Assembly (NCBI GenBank): GCA_021778845.1
Contig: JAJYBU010000001.1
Location: 1 to 64,000 of the forward strand
DNA: 64,000 bases
Origin: Acidobacteriota bacterium
GTDB lineage: Bacteria > Acidobacteriota > Terriglobia > Terriglobales > Acidobacteriaceae
Direction: 5' to 3'
In this document: positions 14,628 through 21,844 of the stretch, piece after piece
How positions within the stretch are numbered: the first letter of the stretch is position 1
Layout: every line of letters starts with the position of its first letter
Made by a program: the position numbers and the translations under genes
The notes under the pieces: model-generated
What the model was told of the DNA's origin: nothing
What the model saw: only the letters and a program-made list of their open reading frames with translations
The model's database searches: none

Positions 14628-16085
14628 ATGGTACATGCTCTCCGCTCCCGCCGCGTCATCACGCCCCACGGCGAACAGGACGCCGCAGTCCTCATCGACG
14701 CCGAGCACATCGCCGCCATCAAGCCTCCATCCGATGTCTCCGCCAACATCCCCGTCGAAGATCTCGGCTCGCTCGCCCTTCTTCCTGGCCTCATCGACGT
14801 CCACACCCACATCAACGAGCCCGGCCGCACCGACTGGGAAGGCTTCGCCACCGCCACCCGCGCCGCAGCCGCAGGCGGCTTCACCACCCTCATCGACATG
14901 CCGCTCAACTGTCTCCCCGAGACCACCAACGTCGCCGCCCTCGAGCTCAAGCGCGAGGCCGCAACCTCCGGAGGTCCCAACGGCACAAACCAGTGCGTCG
15001 TCGACTACGCCTTCTGGGGCGGCGCCGTCGACAACAACCAGCACGACCTCGAACCACTTGCCCTCGCCGGTGTCGCCGGCTTCAAGAGCTTCCTCATCTA
15101 CCCCGGCTGCGACGGCTTCACCGCCATCGACCGCGTCCACCTCCAGCGCGCCATCCCTCACATCGCGCGCACCGGCCTTCCGCTGCTCGTCCACGCCGAG
15201 CTCGAACCCTCCATCAGCGCCGCCGTCTCCCACCTCAACTCAACCGGTGCCGACTGGCGCAACTACTCCACCTACCTCGCATCACGCCCCGACGAAGCCG
15301 AGCTCGAGGCCATCGAACTACTCCTCAACCTCTGCCGCGAGCACCGCTTCCGCCTCCACATCGTCCATCTCTCCACAGCCAAAGCTCTGCCACTGATCGC
15401 CGCCGCCAAGCGCGAAGGCCTTCCCGTCACCGTCGAAACCTGCCCCCACTTCCTCCACCTCACCGCCGAAACCATCCCCGACAATCCCAACGGCCCCACG
15501 CTCTGCAAGTGCGCGCCTGCGATCCGCAGTGCCGCCAACCGTGAGCAGCTCTGGCAGGCCCTCAGCGACGGACTCATCGACCTCATCGCCACCGACCACT
15601 CACCCTGCCCGCAGCACATGAAACGCCTGCATCCCTCCGCAGGCCAACCCGCAAAGCCGGGCGAAGAACCCGGCCGCTTCGACCTCGCCTGGGGCGGAAT
15701 CCCCTCGCTCTCAACCGCTCTCTCCGTTCTATGGACCGAGTGCACGCGCCGCGAGCTCACCCTATCGCAACTCGCCCAGTGGACATCCGCCGCACCCGCA
15801 CAACTCGCCGGACTCTCCACCTGCATCGGATCCATCGAACCCGGCAAACACGCCAACCTCATCGCCTTCGACCCCGACGCAATCTTCACCCTCACCCCCA
15901 ACATGCTGCACTACCGCCATAAGATCTCACCCTACCTCGGCGAAACCCTGCGCGGCCTCGTCCGCTCCACCTGGATGCGCGGCCAGCGCGTCTTCTCTCG
16001 CGGCACCTCCACCTCCGACGATGTATTCGCCATCACAGCCCACGGCCGCGAGCACACGCTATCCTGTTTCCTCACACCGGAGTAA
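14628..16085 (+). CDS. allB: Allantoinase
   Basis: Opens the allantoin ring to allantoate. The amidohydrolase fold carries H59 and H61 in DVHTHINEPGR, the carbamylatable lysine K153 in GVAGFKSFLI, further metal histidines in LLVHAE and IVHLSTAKAL, and the catalytic aspartate in IATDHSPC. Its 485 residues are close to the family norm (about 450-470), with a slightly longer C-terminus. No Shine-Dalgarno precedes the ATG. Instead a pyrimidine-rich CTCTACCCTCTACTCTCTG stretch lies upstream and a TCTAAT ends 7 bases before the ATG, so the transcript may be leaderless. First gene of the plus-strand ureide cluster. Confidence 0.95.
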   Translation: MVHALRSRRVITPHGEQDAAVLIDAEHIAAIKPPSDVSANIPVEDLGSLALLPGLIDVHTHINEPGRTDWEGFATATRAAAAGGFTTLIDMPLNCLPETTNVAALELKREAATSGGPNGTNQCVVDYAFWGGAVDNNQHDLEPLALAGVAGFKSFLIYPGCDGFTAIDRVHLQRAIPHIARTGLPLLVHAELEPSISAAVSHLNSTGADWRNYSTYLASRPDEAELEAIELLLNLCREHRFRLHIVHLSTAKALPLIAAAKREGLPVTVETCPHFLHLTAETIPDNPNGPTLCKCAPAIRSAANREQLWQALSDGLIDLIATDHSPCPQHMKRLHPSAGQPAKPGEEPGRFDLAWGGIPSLSTALSVLWTECTRRELTLSQLAQWTSAAPAQLAGLSTCIGSIEPGKHANLIAFDPDAIFTLTPNMLHYRHKISPYLGETLRGLVRSTWMRGQRVFSRGTSTSDDVFAITAHGREHTLSCFLTPE

Positions 16086-16094
16086 TCACTCCTC

Positions 16095-16631
16095 ATGATG
16101 ACAAGGGCGCAACCACTCAACCCGACCCTCGCCAAATGGAACGAGCTCGACGCGCCCTCCGCCATCGAGACCATCCTCCCCTGTAACGGATCCCAGGCCT
16201 GGGCCAGCAAGCTCACCGCACTCCGTCCCTTCCGCGCCGTCGCCGATCTTACCTCCACCGCCGACCTCGTCTGGCGCGCCCTCTCCGCATCCGACTGGCA
16301 ACAGGCCTTCGACTCCCACCCCCGCATCGGGGAACACCACGCCAAAGCCGCCACCACAGCCAGCCTCGCGCTCTCCTCCGCCGAACAATCCGCAGTTCAA
16401 CTCACCGCCGAAACGCAAGCCGCATTAGCCGCCACCAACCGCGCCTACGAAGAAAAGTTCAACCGCATCTTCATCGTCTGCGCCACCGGCAAATCCGCCG
16501 CAGAGATGCTCGCCATCCTCCAGCACCGTCTCACCAACGACCCCTCAACCGAACTCCTCGAAGCCGCCGAGCAACAGCGCCAGATAACTCAACTCCGCCT
16601 TCGCAAGTGGCTCGCCGAACCTGACCCATAA
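16095..16631 (+). CDS. uraD: OHCU decarboxylase (2-oxo-4-hydroxy-4-carboxy-5-ureidoimidazoline decarboxylase)
   Basis: Third step of urate breakdown, giving S-allantoin. The 178-residue all-helical protein has the signature HPRIGE at 75-80, where the histidine is catalytic, and NRAYEEKFNRIFIVCATGKS, the family C-terminal motif. It follows allantoinase after 9 bases, with GGAG overlapping the allantoinase stop region. Length and both motifs are canonical. Confidence 0.95.
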   Translation: MMTRAQPLNPTLAKWNELDAPSAIETILPCNGSQAWASKLTALRPFRAVADLTSTADLVWRALSASDWQQAFDSHPRIGEHHAKAATTASLALSSAEQSAVQLTAETQAALAATNRAYEEKFNRIFIVCATGKSAAEMLAILQHRLTNDPSTELLEAAEQQRQITQLRLRKWLAEPDP

Positions 16632-16670
16632 CCTGTCATCCTGCACGAAGCGCAGCTAATATAAAGCTCA

Positions 16671-17006
16671 ATGAGCCTCTCCACCCACGTTCTCGACACC
16701 GCCTCAGGCCGCCCCGCAGCCAACATTGCCCTCATCCTGCGTGAACTACGTGACGGAGTCTGGACCCAGCTCGCCGGCGGCATCACCGACGCCGACGGTC
16801 GTTGCAAAACCTTGCTGGGCAATTTCCCCCTCGACAACGCAACCTACGAACTAACGTTCATGACCGCGCCCTACTTTGAAGCACAAGGCGTCGTAAGCCT
16901 CTACCCCTATATACAAATTGTCTTCACCATCCCCGATGCTGCCCAGCACTATCACATCCCTCTCCTTCTCACCGCAAACGGCTACACCACCTACAGAGGA
17001 AGCTGA
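16671..17006 (+). CDS. uraH: 5-hydroxyisourate hydrolase (transthyretin-like)
   Basis: Hydrolyses 5-hydroxyisourate to OHCU. The 111-residue protein starts MSLSTHVLDTASGRPA (H6 is catalytic in the family), has a D-x-DGR segment with the conserved arginine, a C-terminal histidine in HYHIPLLL, and ends with the diagnostic YRGS tetrapeptide. The gap to uraD holds a short TGTCATCC repeat and an AT-rich TATAAA 5 bases before the ATG. Urate oxidase starts 2 bases after the stop. Confidence 0.96.
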   Translation: MSLSTHVLDTASGRPAANIALILRELRDGVWTQLAGGITDADGRCKTLLGNFPLDNATYELTFMTAPYFEAQGVVSLYPYIQIVFTIPDAAQHYHIPLLLTANGYTTYRGS

Positions 17007-17008
17007 CC

Positions 17009-17887
17009 ATGCCTGCAAGACTTCGCTCCAACCGCTACGGCAAATCGCGTGTCCGCCTCATGCGCCTCACCAAACACGCCGCCCAGAACGGCCGTGAAGC
17101 CTACCACGATCTCGACGAGTGGACCGTTCAGATCCTCCTCACCGGCGACTTCGAGACCGCCCACACGCAGGGCGACAACTCCAAAATCCTCCCCACCGAC
17201 ACGATGAAGAACACTGTCTACTTCGTCGCGCGCGAGTCCAAAGCCGAGAGCATGGAGGACTACGCCCAGGAGCTCATCGACTACATCCTCTCCCGCAACT
17301 CCCAGGTCGCTTCCGCCGAAGTCAACATCGAATCCACGCTCTGGAAGCGCCTGCACATCGACGGTCAGCCCTTCCCCACCGCCTTCATGCGCGGGTCCGA
17401 CGAGCGGCAAACAACAACCGTCTCGCGCCAGCAAGGAACCCCCTTCACCATCACCTCCGGCCTCGACCACCTCACAATCCTCAAGACCTCCAACTCCGGC
17501 TTCACCGGCTACATCAAGGACGCGCTCACCACCCTGCCCGAGACCACCGACCGTCTCTTCGGCACCGCGCTCAAAGCCGAGTGGCCCTACACCCCCGAGG
17601 CCATCGCAGCGGGCGTCGCCTTCAACAAGGTTCGCTCCCATATCCGCGAAGCCATGATCTCCACCTTCGCCAAACACGACTCTCTCTCCGTCCAGCAAAC
17701 CCTCTTCGCCATGGCCGAAGCCGCGCTTCACCACACCGCCCTCATCGACGAGATCTACCTTCTCATGCCCAACAAGCACAACCTCCTCGTCGATCTCAGC
17801 CGCTTCGGCCACAAAAATCCCAACCACATCTTTGTCCCGACCGACGAACCTCACGGCACCATCGAAGCCACCGTCCGCCGTGGCTAA
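17009..17887 (+). CDS. uaZ: Urate oxidase (uricase)
   Basis: Cofactor-free oxidation of urate to 5-hydroxyisourate. The 292-residue protein contains YGKSRVRLMRL with the catalytic lysine and DNSKILPTDTMKNTVYF with the catalytic threonine. It also has the EVNIESTLWKRL and TSGLDHLTILKTSNSGFTG segments and a C-terminal PNHIFVPTDEPHG with the histidine of the triad. These are the two tandem T-fold domains of the family at normal length. An AGAGGAAG site precedes the ATG. Coupled to uraH with a 2-base gap. Confidence 0.96.
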   Translation: MPARLRSNRYGKSRVRLMRLTKHAAQNGREAYHDLDEWTVQILLTGDFETAHTQGDNSKILPTDTMKNTVYFVARESKAESMEDYAQELIDYILSRNSQVASAEVNIESTLWKRLHIDGQPFPTAFMRGSDERQTTTVSRQQGTPFTITSGLDHLTILKTSNSGFTGYIKDALTTLPETTDRLFGTALKAEWPYTPEAIAAGVAFNKVRSHIREAMISTFAKHDSLSVQQTLFAMAEAALHHTALIDEIYLLMPNKHNLLVDLSRFGHKNPNHIFVPTDEPHGTIEATVRRG

Positions 17888-17956
17888 CCTTCGCAGACCG
17901 CCATGTGCCCCATTCACGGCGGCTCCATCATCATGGGAGGAGCGCCAACACCGGCG

Positions 17957-17984
17957 CCGACAAATGTCTCCGCCGTAGGATAAT
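17957..17984 (+). promoter_or_regulatory. Putative leaderless promoter of the allantoate amidohydrolase gene
   Basis: CCGACA (17957-17962, 4 of 6), a 16-base spacer and GATAAT (17979-17984, 5 of 6) end 6 bases before the ATG at 17991. That would start the transcript at or next to the start codon. No strong Shine-Dalgarno lies at normal spacing. It would separate this gene from the upstream urate oxidase transcript. Confidence 0.4.
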
Positions 17985-17990
17985 CTCTGC

Positions 17991-19259
17991 ATGAGCCACC
18001 CGTCCGCCGCCGAAGCCATCGCCGCCCGCGCCGCCACCATCATCACGCGCTGCCGCGAACTCGCGCGCATCACAGACGTCCCCGGTGAGACCACACGTCA
18101 CTTCCTCTCGCCCGCCACCCGCGACGCCCATACGCTGATCACCGGGTGGATGCGGCAGGCAGGTCTCCAAACCCGCGTCGACGACGTCGGCAACCTCCGC
18201 GCCACCCGCCTTTCCGCCCTCAGCAACGCACACACGTTCGTCCTTTTCTCCCACATCGACACCGTAACCAATGCCGGCGCCTTCGACGGCCCGCTCGGCG
18301 TCCTCCTCGGCCTCGCGGCGATCGAACAACTCGGCGCCACCCCGCTGCCCTTCCACATCGAACTGATCGCATTCTCTGAAGAGGAGGGCATGCGCTTCGG
18401 CTTTCCTTTCCTCTCCTCGCTCGCCGCCACCGGCAAGCTCACCACAGACCACCTCGCCCGCACCGACTCCGACGGCATCTCCGTCGCCGAAGCCATCACC
18501 TCCTTCGGCCTTGACCCCGCGCGCATCCCCACCACCTGCCCTCTCGCCCCCAACACCTTCGCCGCCGTCGAGGTCCACATCGAGCAGGGTCCTGTCCTCG
18601 AGAAAAGTGACTCCGCCCTCGCCGTCGTCTCAGCCATCGTCGGCCAGTCGCGGCTTGAACTCACCTTCCAGGGCCAGGCCAACCACGCCGGCACCACCCC
18701 CATGTCCCTGCGCAGCGACGCCCTCGCCGCTGCCGCCCAATGGATCGTCGACGTCGAGCACTACGCCGCCAACTACACCCAACTCGTCGCCACCGTCGGC
18801 CGCATCACCACGTTGCCGGGAGCCATCAACATCGTCCCCGGCACCGTCCACGCAACGCTCGACGTCCGCCATCCCAAAGACGAGTCGCGCCACGCCGCCA
18901 TCGCCCACCTGCTCGCCAAGGCCGAGGCCGCCGGTGCTCTCCGCGGTGTCCAGGTCCACGCCGTCGTCCAGTCCGAGCAGCACGCCGTCCCCATGGACCG
19001 CAACCTCACCCACCACCTTCACCAGGCCGCAGCCCGAGCCGGCTACGACGCCGAACCCATCTTCTCCGGCGCCGGCCACGACGCCATGATTCTCGCCGCC
19101 GCCGTCCCCACCACCATGCTCTTTCTCCGCACCCCCGGCGGCCTCTCCCACCATCCCGACGAAAACGTCCGCCCCGAAGACGTCGAGGCCGCCCTCACCA
19201 CCGTCCTCAACCTCCTGCTCCATCTCCACCCGCACCCCGGTACAAACCAGCAGCGCTAG
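17991..19259 (+). CDS. allC: Allantoate amidohydrolase (M20 family)
   Basis: Removes an ureido nitrogen from allantoate to give S-ureidoglycine, ammonia and CO2. The 422-residue di-metal hydrolase has H88 and D90 in FSHIDTV, bridging D99, acidic E130-E132 in FSEEEG, HIEQGPVLE, a dimerisation lid with FQGQANHAGTTPM, and C-terminal GAGHDA and LSHHPDE. These features match AllC/carbamoylase-type M20 enzymes rather than peptidases. The substrate is assigned from the neighbours, since the next gene uses its product. A second M20 enzyme downstream is clearly a different subtype. Confidence 0.88.
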   Translation: MSHPSAAEAIAARAATIITRCRELARITDVPGETTRHFLSPATRDAHTLITGWMRQAGLQTRVDDVGNLRATRLSALSNAHTFVLFSHIDTVTNAGAFDGPLGVLLGLAAIEQLGATPLPFHIELIAFSEEEGMRFGFPFLSSLAATGKLTTDHLARTDSDGISVAEAITSFGLDPARIPTTCPLAPNTFAAVEVHIEQGPVLEKSDSALAVVSAIVGQSRLELTFQGQANHAGTTPMSLRSDALAAAAQWIVDVEHYAANYTQLVATVGRITTLPGAINIVPGTVHATLDVRHPKDESRHAAIAHLLAKAEAAGALRGVQVHAVVQSEQHAVPMDRNLTHHLHQAAARAGYDAEPIFSGAGHDAMILAAAVPTTMLFLRTPGGLSHHPDENVRPEDVEAALTTVLNLLLHLHPHPGTNQQR

Positions 19260-19323
19260 CCTCAGCCCCGCACTCCGCCCTTGCTTCTCTACTCCTTACT
19301 CCTTACTCTCTACTCACTGACCT

Positions 19324-20088
19324 ATGCACAACCTCGGCCAAACGCGCAGCGCCAACCGTCGCGACCATCTCCTGCACACGCCGGACGCCTTCGTCCGCAC
19401 GCCTCTCCCCGGGCTCACCGGTGGCCTCGCCATCGTCCACATCGCACCCCATCTCGGTGCAGCCTTCACCATGATGACCCTGGAGTTCGCACCGAAGGGC
19501 ACGCTCATCCAAAGCGCTACCCAGCGCTTCCTCTATGTCCTCGAAGGGGAACTCCACCTCCACGAGCCCGGCAAAGCCATCCCGCACACCCTCACTCCCG
19601 GCGGCTATGCATACTTCCCCACCGGCTATCCTCACACCCTCACGGCTCTCGCACCCTCCCGCGTCGTGGTCATCGACAAGCCCTTCCTCCCGCTCGATCC
19701 CCTGTACCTTAACGACCCTGCCGCCAGCCCTGACCCATGGTTCCTCCTGGGCCGAGAGCCGGAGGTTGCCCCACTCCCCCTCAACGACGACCCCGGCCTC
19801 CAGGTCCGTCACCTCCTGCCCGACTCCCACGTCTTCGACTTCGCCATCAACACCCTCGCCTACGACCCCGGCGCATCCCTCTCGCAGGTCGAGATCCACC
19901 ACATGGAGCACGGCCTTCTCATGCTCGAAGGCGGAGGCATCTACAGGCTTGGGGAAAGCTGGTACCCCACCTCCGCAGGCGACGTCATCTGGATGGCCCC
20001 CTTCTGTCCCCAGTGGTTCGGCGCTATCGGCAAGAACCCTGCAAAATACCTCATCTACAAAGACTTCAACCGCCACACCCTAGGCTAG
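19324..20088 (+). CDS. allE: (S)-ureidoglycine aminohydrolase, bicupin
   Basis: Converts S-ureidoglycine to S-ureidoglycolate and ammonia using Mn. The 254-residue double cupin has the metal site in its C-terminal cupin: E190, H192, H196 and Q230. The spacing E-x-H-x3-H-x33-Q is that of the plant enzyme. The N-terminal cupin (RFLYVLEGELHLH) lacks a full metal set, as in the family. There is no Shine-Dalgarno; the upstream 40 bases are CTCTACTCCTTACT-type pyrimidine-rich sequence. Its position between the two amidohydrolases fits the pathway order. Confidence 0.94.
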   Translation: MHNLGQTRSANRRDHLLHTPDAFVRTPLPGLTGGLAIVHIAPHLGAAFTMMTLEFAPKGTLIQSATQRFLYVLEGELHLHEPGKAIPHTLTPGGYAYFPTGYPHTLTALAPSRVVVIDKPFLPLDPLYLNDPAASPDPWFLLGREPEVAPLPLNDDPGLQVRHLLPDSHVFDFAINTLAYDPGASLSQVEIHHMEHGLLMLEGGGIYRLGESWYPTSAGDVIWMAPFCPQWFGAIGKNPAKYLIYKDFNRHTLG

Positions 20089-20100
20089 TTACACTCGTCC

Positions 20101-20367
20101 TTGCTCCTATCCTTGCTCTTTCCCTTGCCCTTGCCCTTGCCTTTGCTTTTGCCTCTGCTTTTGCCTCTGCTTTTGCGTCTGCTTTTGCGTCTGCTTTTGC
20201 CTTTGCTCTTGCCTTTGCCTTTGCCTTTGCCTTTTTGGTTGTCATCCCGCAGGGATCTGCTTCTTCTTTTGCCTTTGCTGTTGTAGTTGCTGTTGCTCGT
20301 TCTTCGCCATCATCCTGAGGCGAAGCGAAGGACCCTACACTTGCATTTGTTGTTGCCCTTGCCTTTA
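20101..20367 (+). repeat. Degenerate hexanucleotide array (TTGCYT)n with embedded short repeats
   Basis: From 20101 to about 20234 the DNA is almost entirely TTGCCT/TTGCTT/TTGCGT units in 6-base register. It resumes at 20266-20300 (TTTGCTGTTG) and 20341-20367. The interruptions are TGTCATCCCGCAGGGATCTGCTTCTT (20240-20265) and CATCATCCTGAGGCGAAGCGAAGGACCC (20309-20336), members of the short repeat family. It fills the gap between the ureidoglycine and ureidoglycolate genes, with an AGCTAGAAG/AAGCTAGC inverted repeat at its end. No credible gene within. Confidence 0.8.
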
Positions 20368-20420
20368 GCTAGAAGCCAGAAGCTAGCATCCAGAAGCGCT
20401 TTCCCACCACCCGAGCCCCC

Positions 20421-21734
20421 ATGACGACCCTCCACATCAACATCACCCGTCTCCTCCGCGAGCTCCACCACCTCGCCACCCTCACCGACTGCCCACCCAC
20501 CACCGACGCAACCCTTCCCACGCCCACCACCGCCGTCACCCGCATCGTCTTCACCCCCCGCGACCTCGAAGCCCGCGCCTACATCAAGTCCCTCGCTGAA
20601 TCTGCCGGATTCACTGTGCGTACAGACGCCATCGGCAACACCTTCCTCCGCTTCCCCGGCTCCGACCCCACCCTCCCCGCCATCGGCACCGGCTCCCACA
20701 CCGACGCCATCCCCCACGCCGGCATGTACGACGGCACCGTCGGAGTCCTCGGCGGCCTCGAAGCCATGCGCTCCCTCAAAGAATCCGGCTTCCAACCCCA
20801 CCGCTCCATCGAAACCCTCATATTCACCAGCGAGGAGCCCACCCGCTTCGGCATCGGCTGCATCGGCTCGCGCCTCCTTGGCGGCGTCATCGATCCCGCC
20901 ACCGCCGACGCCCTCCCCGACCGCCTCCCCGAAGCCGACCCACAGGCCCCCACCGGCCTCACCCTCCACGACGTCCGCACCGCCGCCGGCTTCACCGGCT
21001 CACTCTCGACCGTCCCCCTCCCACCCAACTACTACCACGCCTGGGTTGAGCTCCACATCGAGCAGGGCCCACTTCTCGAACGCGAAGGGATTTCCCTCGG
21101 AATCGTCACCAACATCGCCGCCCCTGCCAGCTACCGCTACGAGATCACCGGCTTCGGCGGCCACGCCGGGGCCCTCCTCATGCCCGACCGCCGCGACGCC
21201 CTCTGCGCCGCCGCCGAACTCATCCTCTCCGTCGAACGCCACACCCTCGCCGCCAACGCGGCCTCCGGCACCGCAGATTCGGTCGCCACCGTCGGTACGG
21301 TCGCCGTCCACCCCGGCGCCGTCAACTCCGTCCCCTCCCGCGTCACCCTCATGCTCGACATACGCGACACCGACGTCACCCGCCGCGACACCATCATGGC
21401 CGCCCTCCACGCCGATATTCGAGCCATCGAAACCCGCCGCCACATCACCATCACCGAGCAGCAGATCAACGCCGACATCCCCGCCGTCAGCGATCCCCAT
21501 ATCGTCGCCACCCTCGAAGCCATCTGCCAGTCTGATTCCGTCTCCTACAAGAAAATGGTCTCCCGCGCCTACCACGACTCCAGTTTCATCGCCCGCGTCG
21601 CTCCCATTGCGATGCTCTTCATTCCCTGCCGCGCCGGCGTCTCTCACCGCCCCGACGAGTACTCTACCCCCGAATCCATAGCCCTCGGCACCCGCATCCT
21701 GGCCCTCACCCTCTCCAAACTCGCCAACGAGTAG
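20421..21734 (+). CDS. Ureidoglycolate amidohydrolase, plant-type (M20 family)
   Basis: Last step of the ureide route: ureidoglycolate to glyoxylate, two ammonia and CO2. The 437-residue protein has H93 and D95 in GTGSHTDAIPHAG, D104, E138-E139 in FTSEEPTRFG, then ELHIEQGPLLE, IAAPASYRYEITG, GGHAGALLMPDRRDA and SRAYHDSSFIARVAPI, FIPCRAGVSHRPDEYS. GSHTDAIP, EEPTRFGI and IAAPAS are segments I associate with plant ureidoglycolate amidohydrolase rather than allantoate amidohydrolase. It is separated from the aminohydrolase gene by the hexamer array and has no Shine-Dalgarno, so it may have its own promoter. Confidence 0.85.
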   Translation: MTTLHINITRLLRELHHLATLTDCPPTTDATLPTPTTAVTRIVFTPRDLEARAYIKSLAESAGFTVRTDAIGNTFLRFPGSDPTLPAIGTGSHTDAIPHAGMYDGTVGVLGGLEAMRSLKESGFQPHRSIETLIFTSEEPTRFGIGCIGSRLLGGVIDPATADALPDRLPEADPQAPTGLTLHDVRTAAGFTGSLSTVPLPPNYYHAWVELHIEQGPLLEREGISLGIVTNIAAPASYRYEITGFGGHAGALLMPDRRDALCAAAELILSVERHTLAANAASGTADSVATVGTVAVHPGAVNSVPSRVTLMLDIRDTDVTRRDTIMAALHADIRAIETRRHITITEQQINADIPAVSDPHIVATLEAICQSDSVSYKKMVSRAYHDSSFIARVAPIAMLFIPCRAGVSHRPDEYSTPESIALGTRILALTLSKLANE

Positions 21735-21844
21735 CACCCAACCTAGCCGTAAAGTCGCTCTACAGCTACACTACTCACACCAGCCAGTCCGTAAACCGCA
21801 ACGTACGATTCACGCTACACCCTCGAACCTGTACCCTCTGCCTT

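Noticed and set aside
20101-20367. Hexamer array considered as a CRISPR array or a coding repeat protein
   Set aside because: There are no spacer-repeat alternations of 25-40 bases and no cas genes. The Leu/Pro or Lys/Gln-type frames are a consequence of the repeat and lack start signals.
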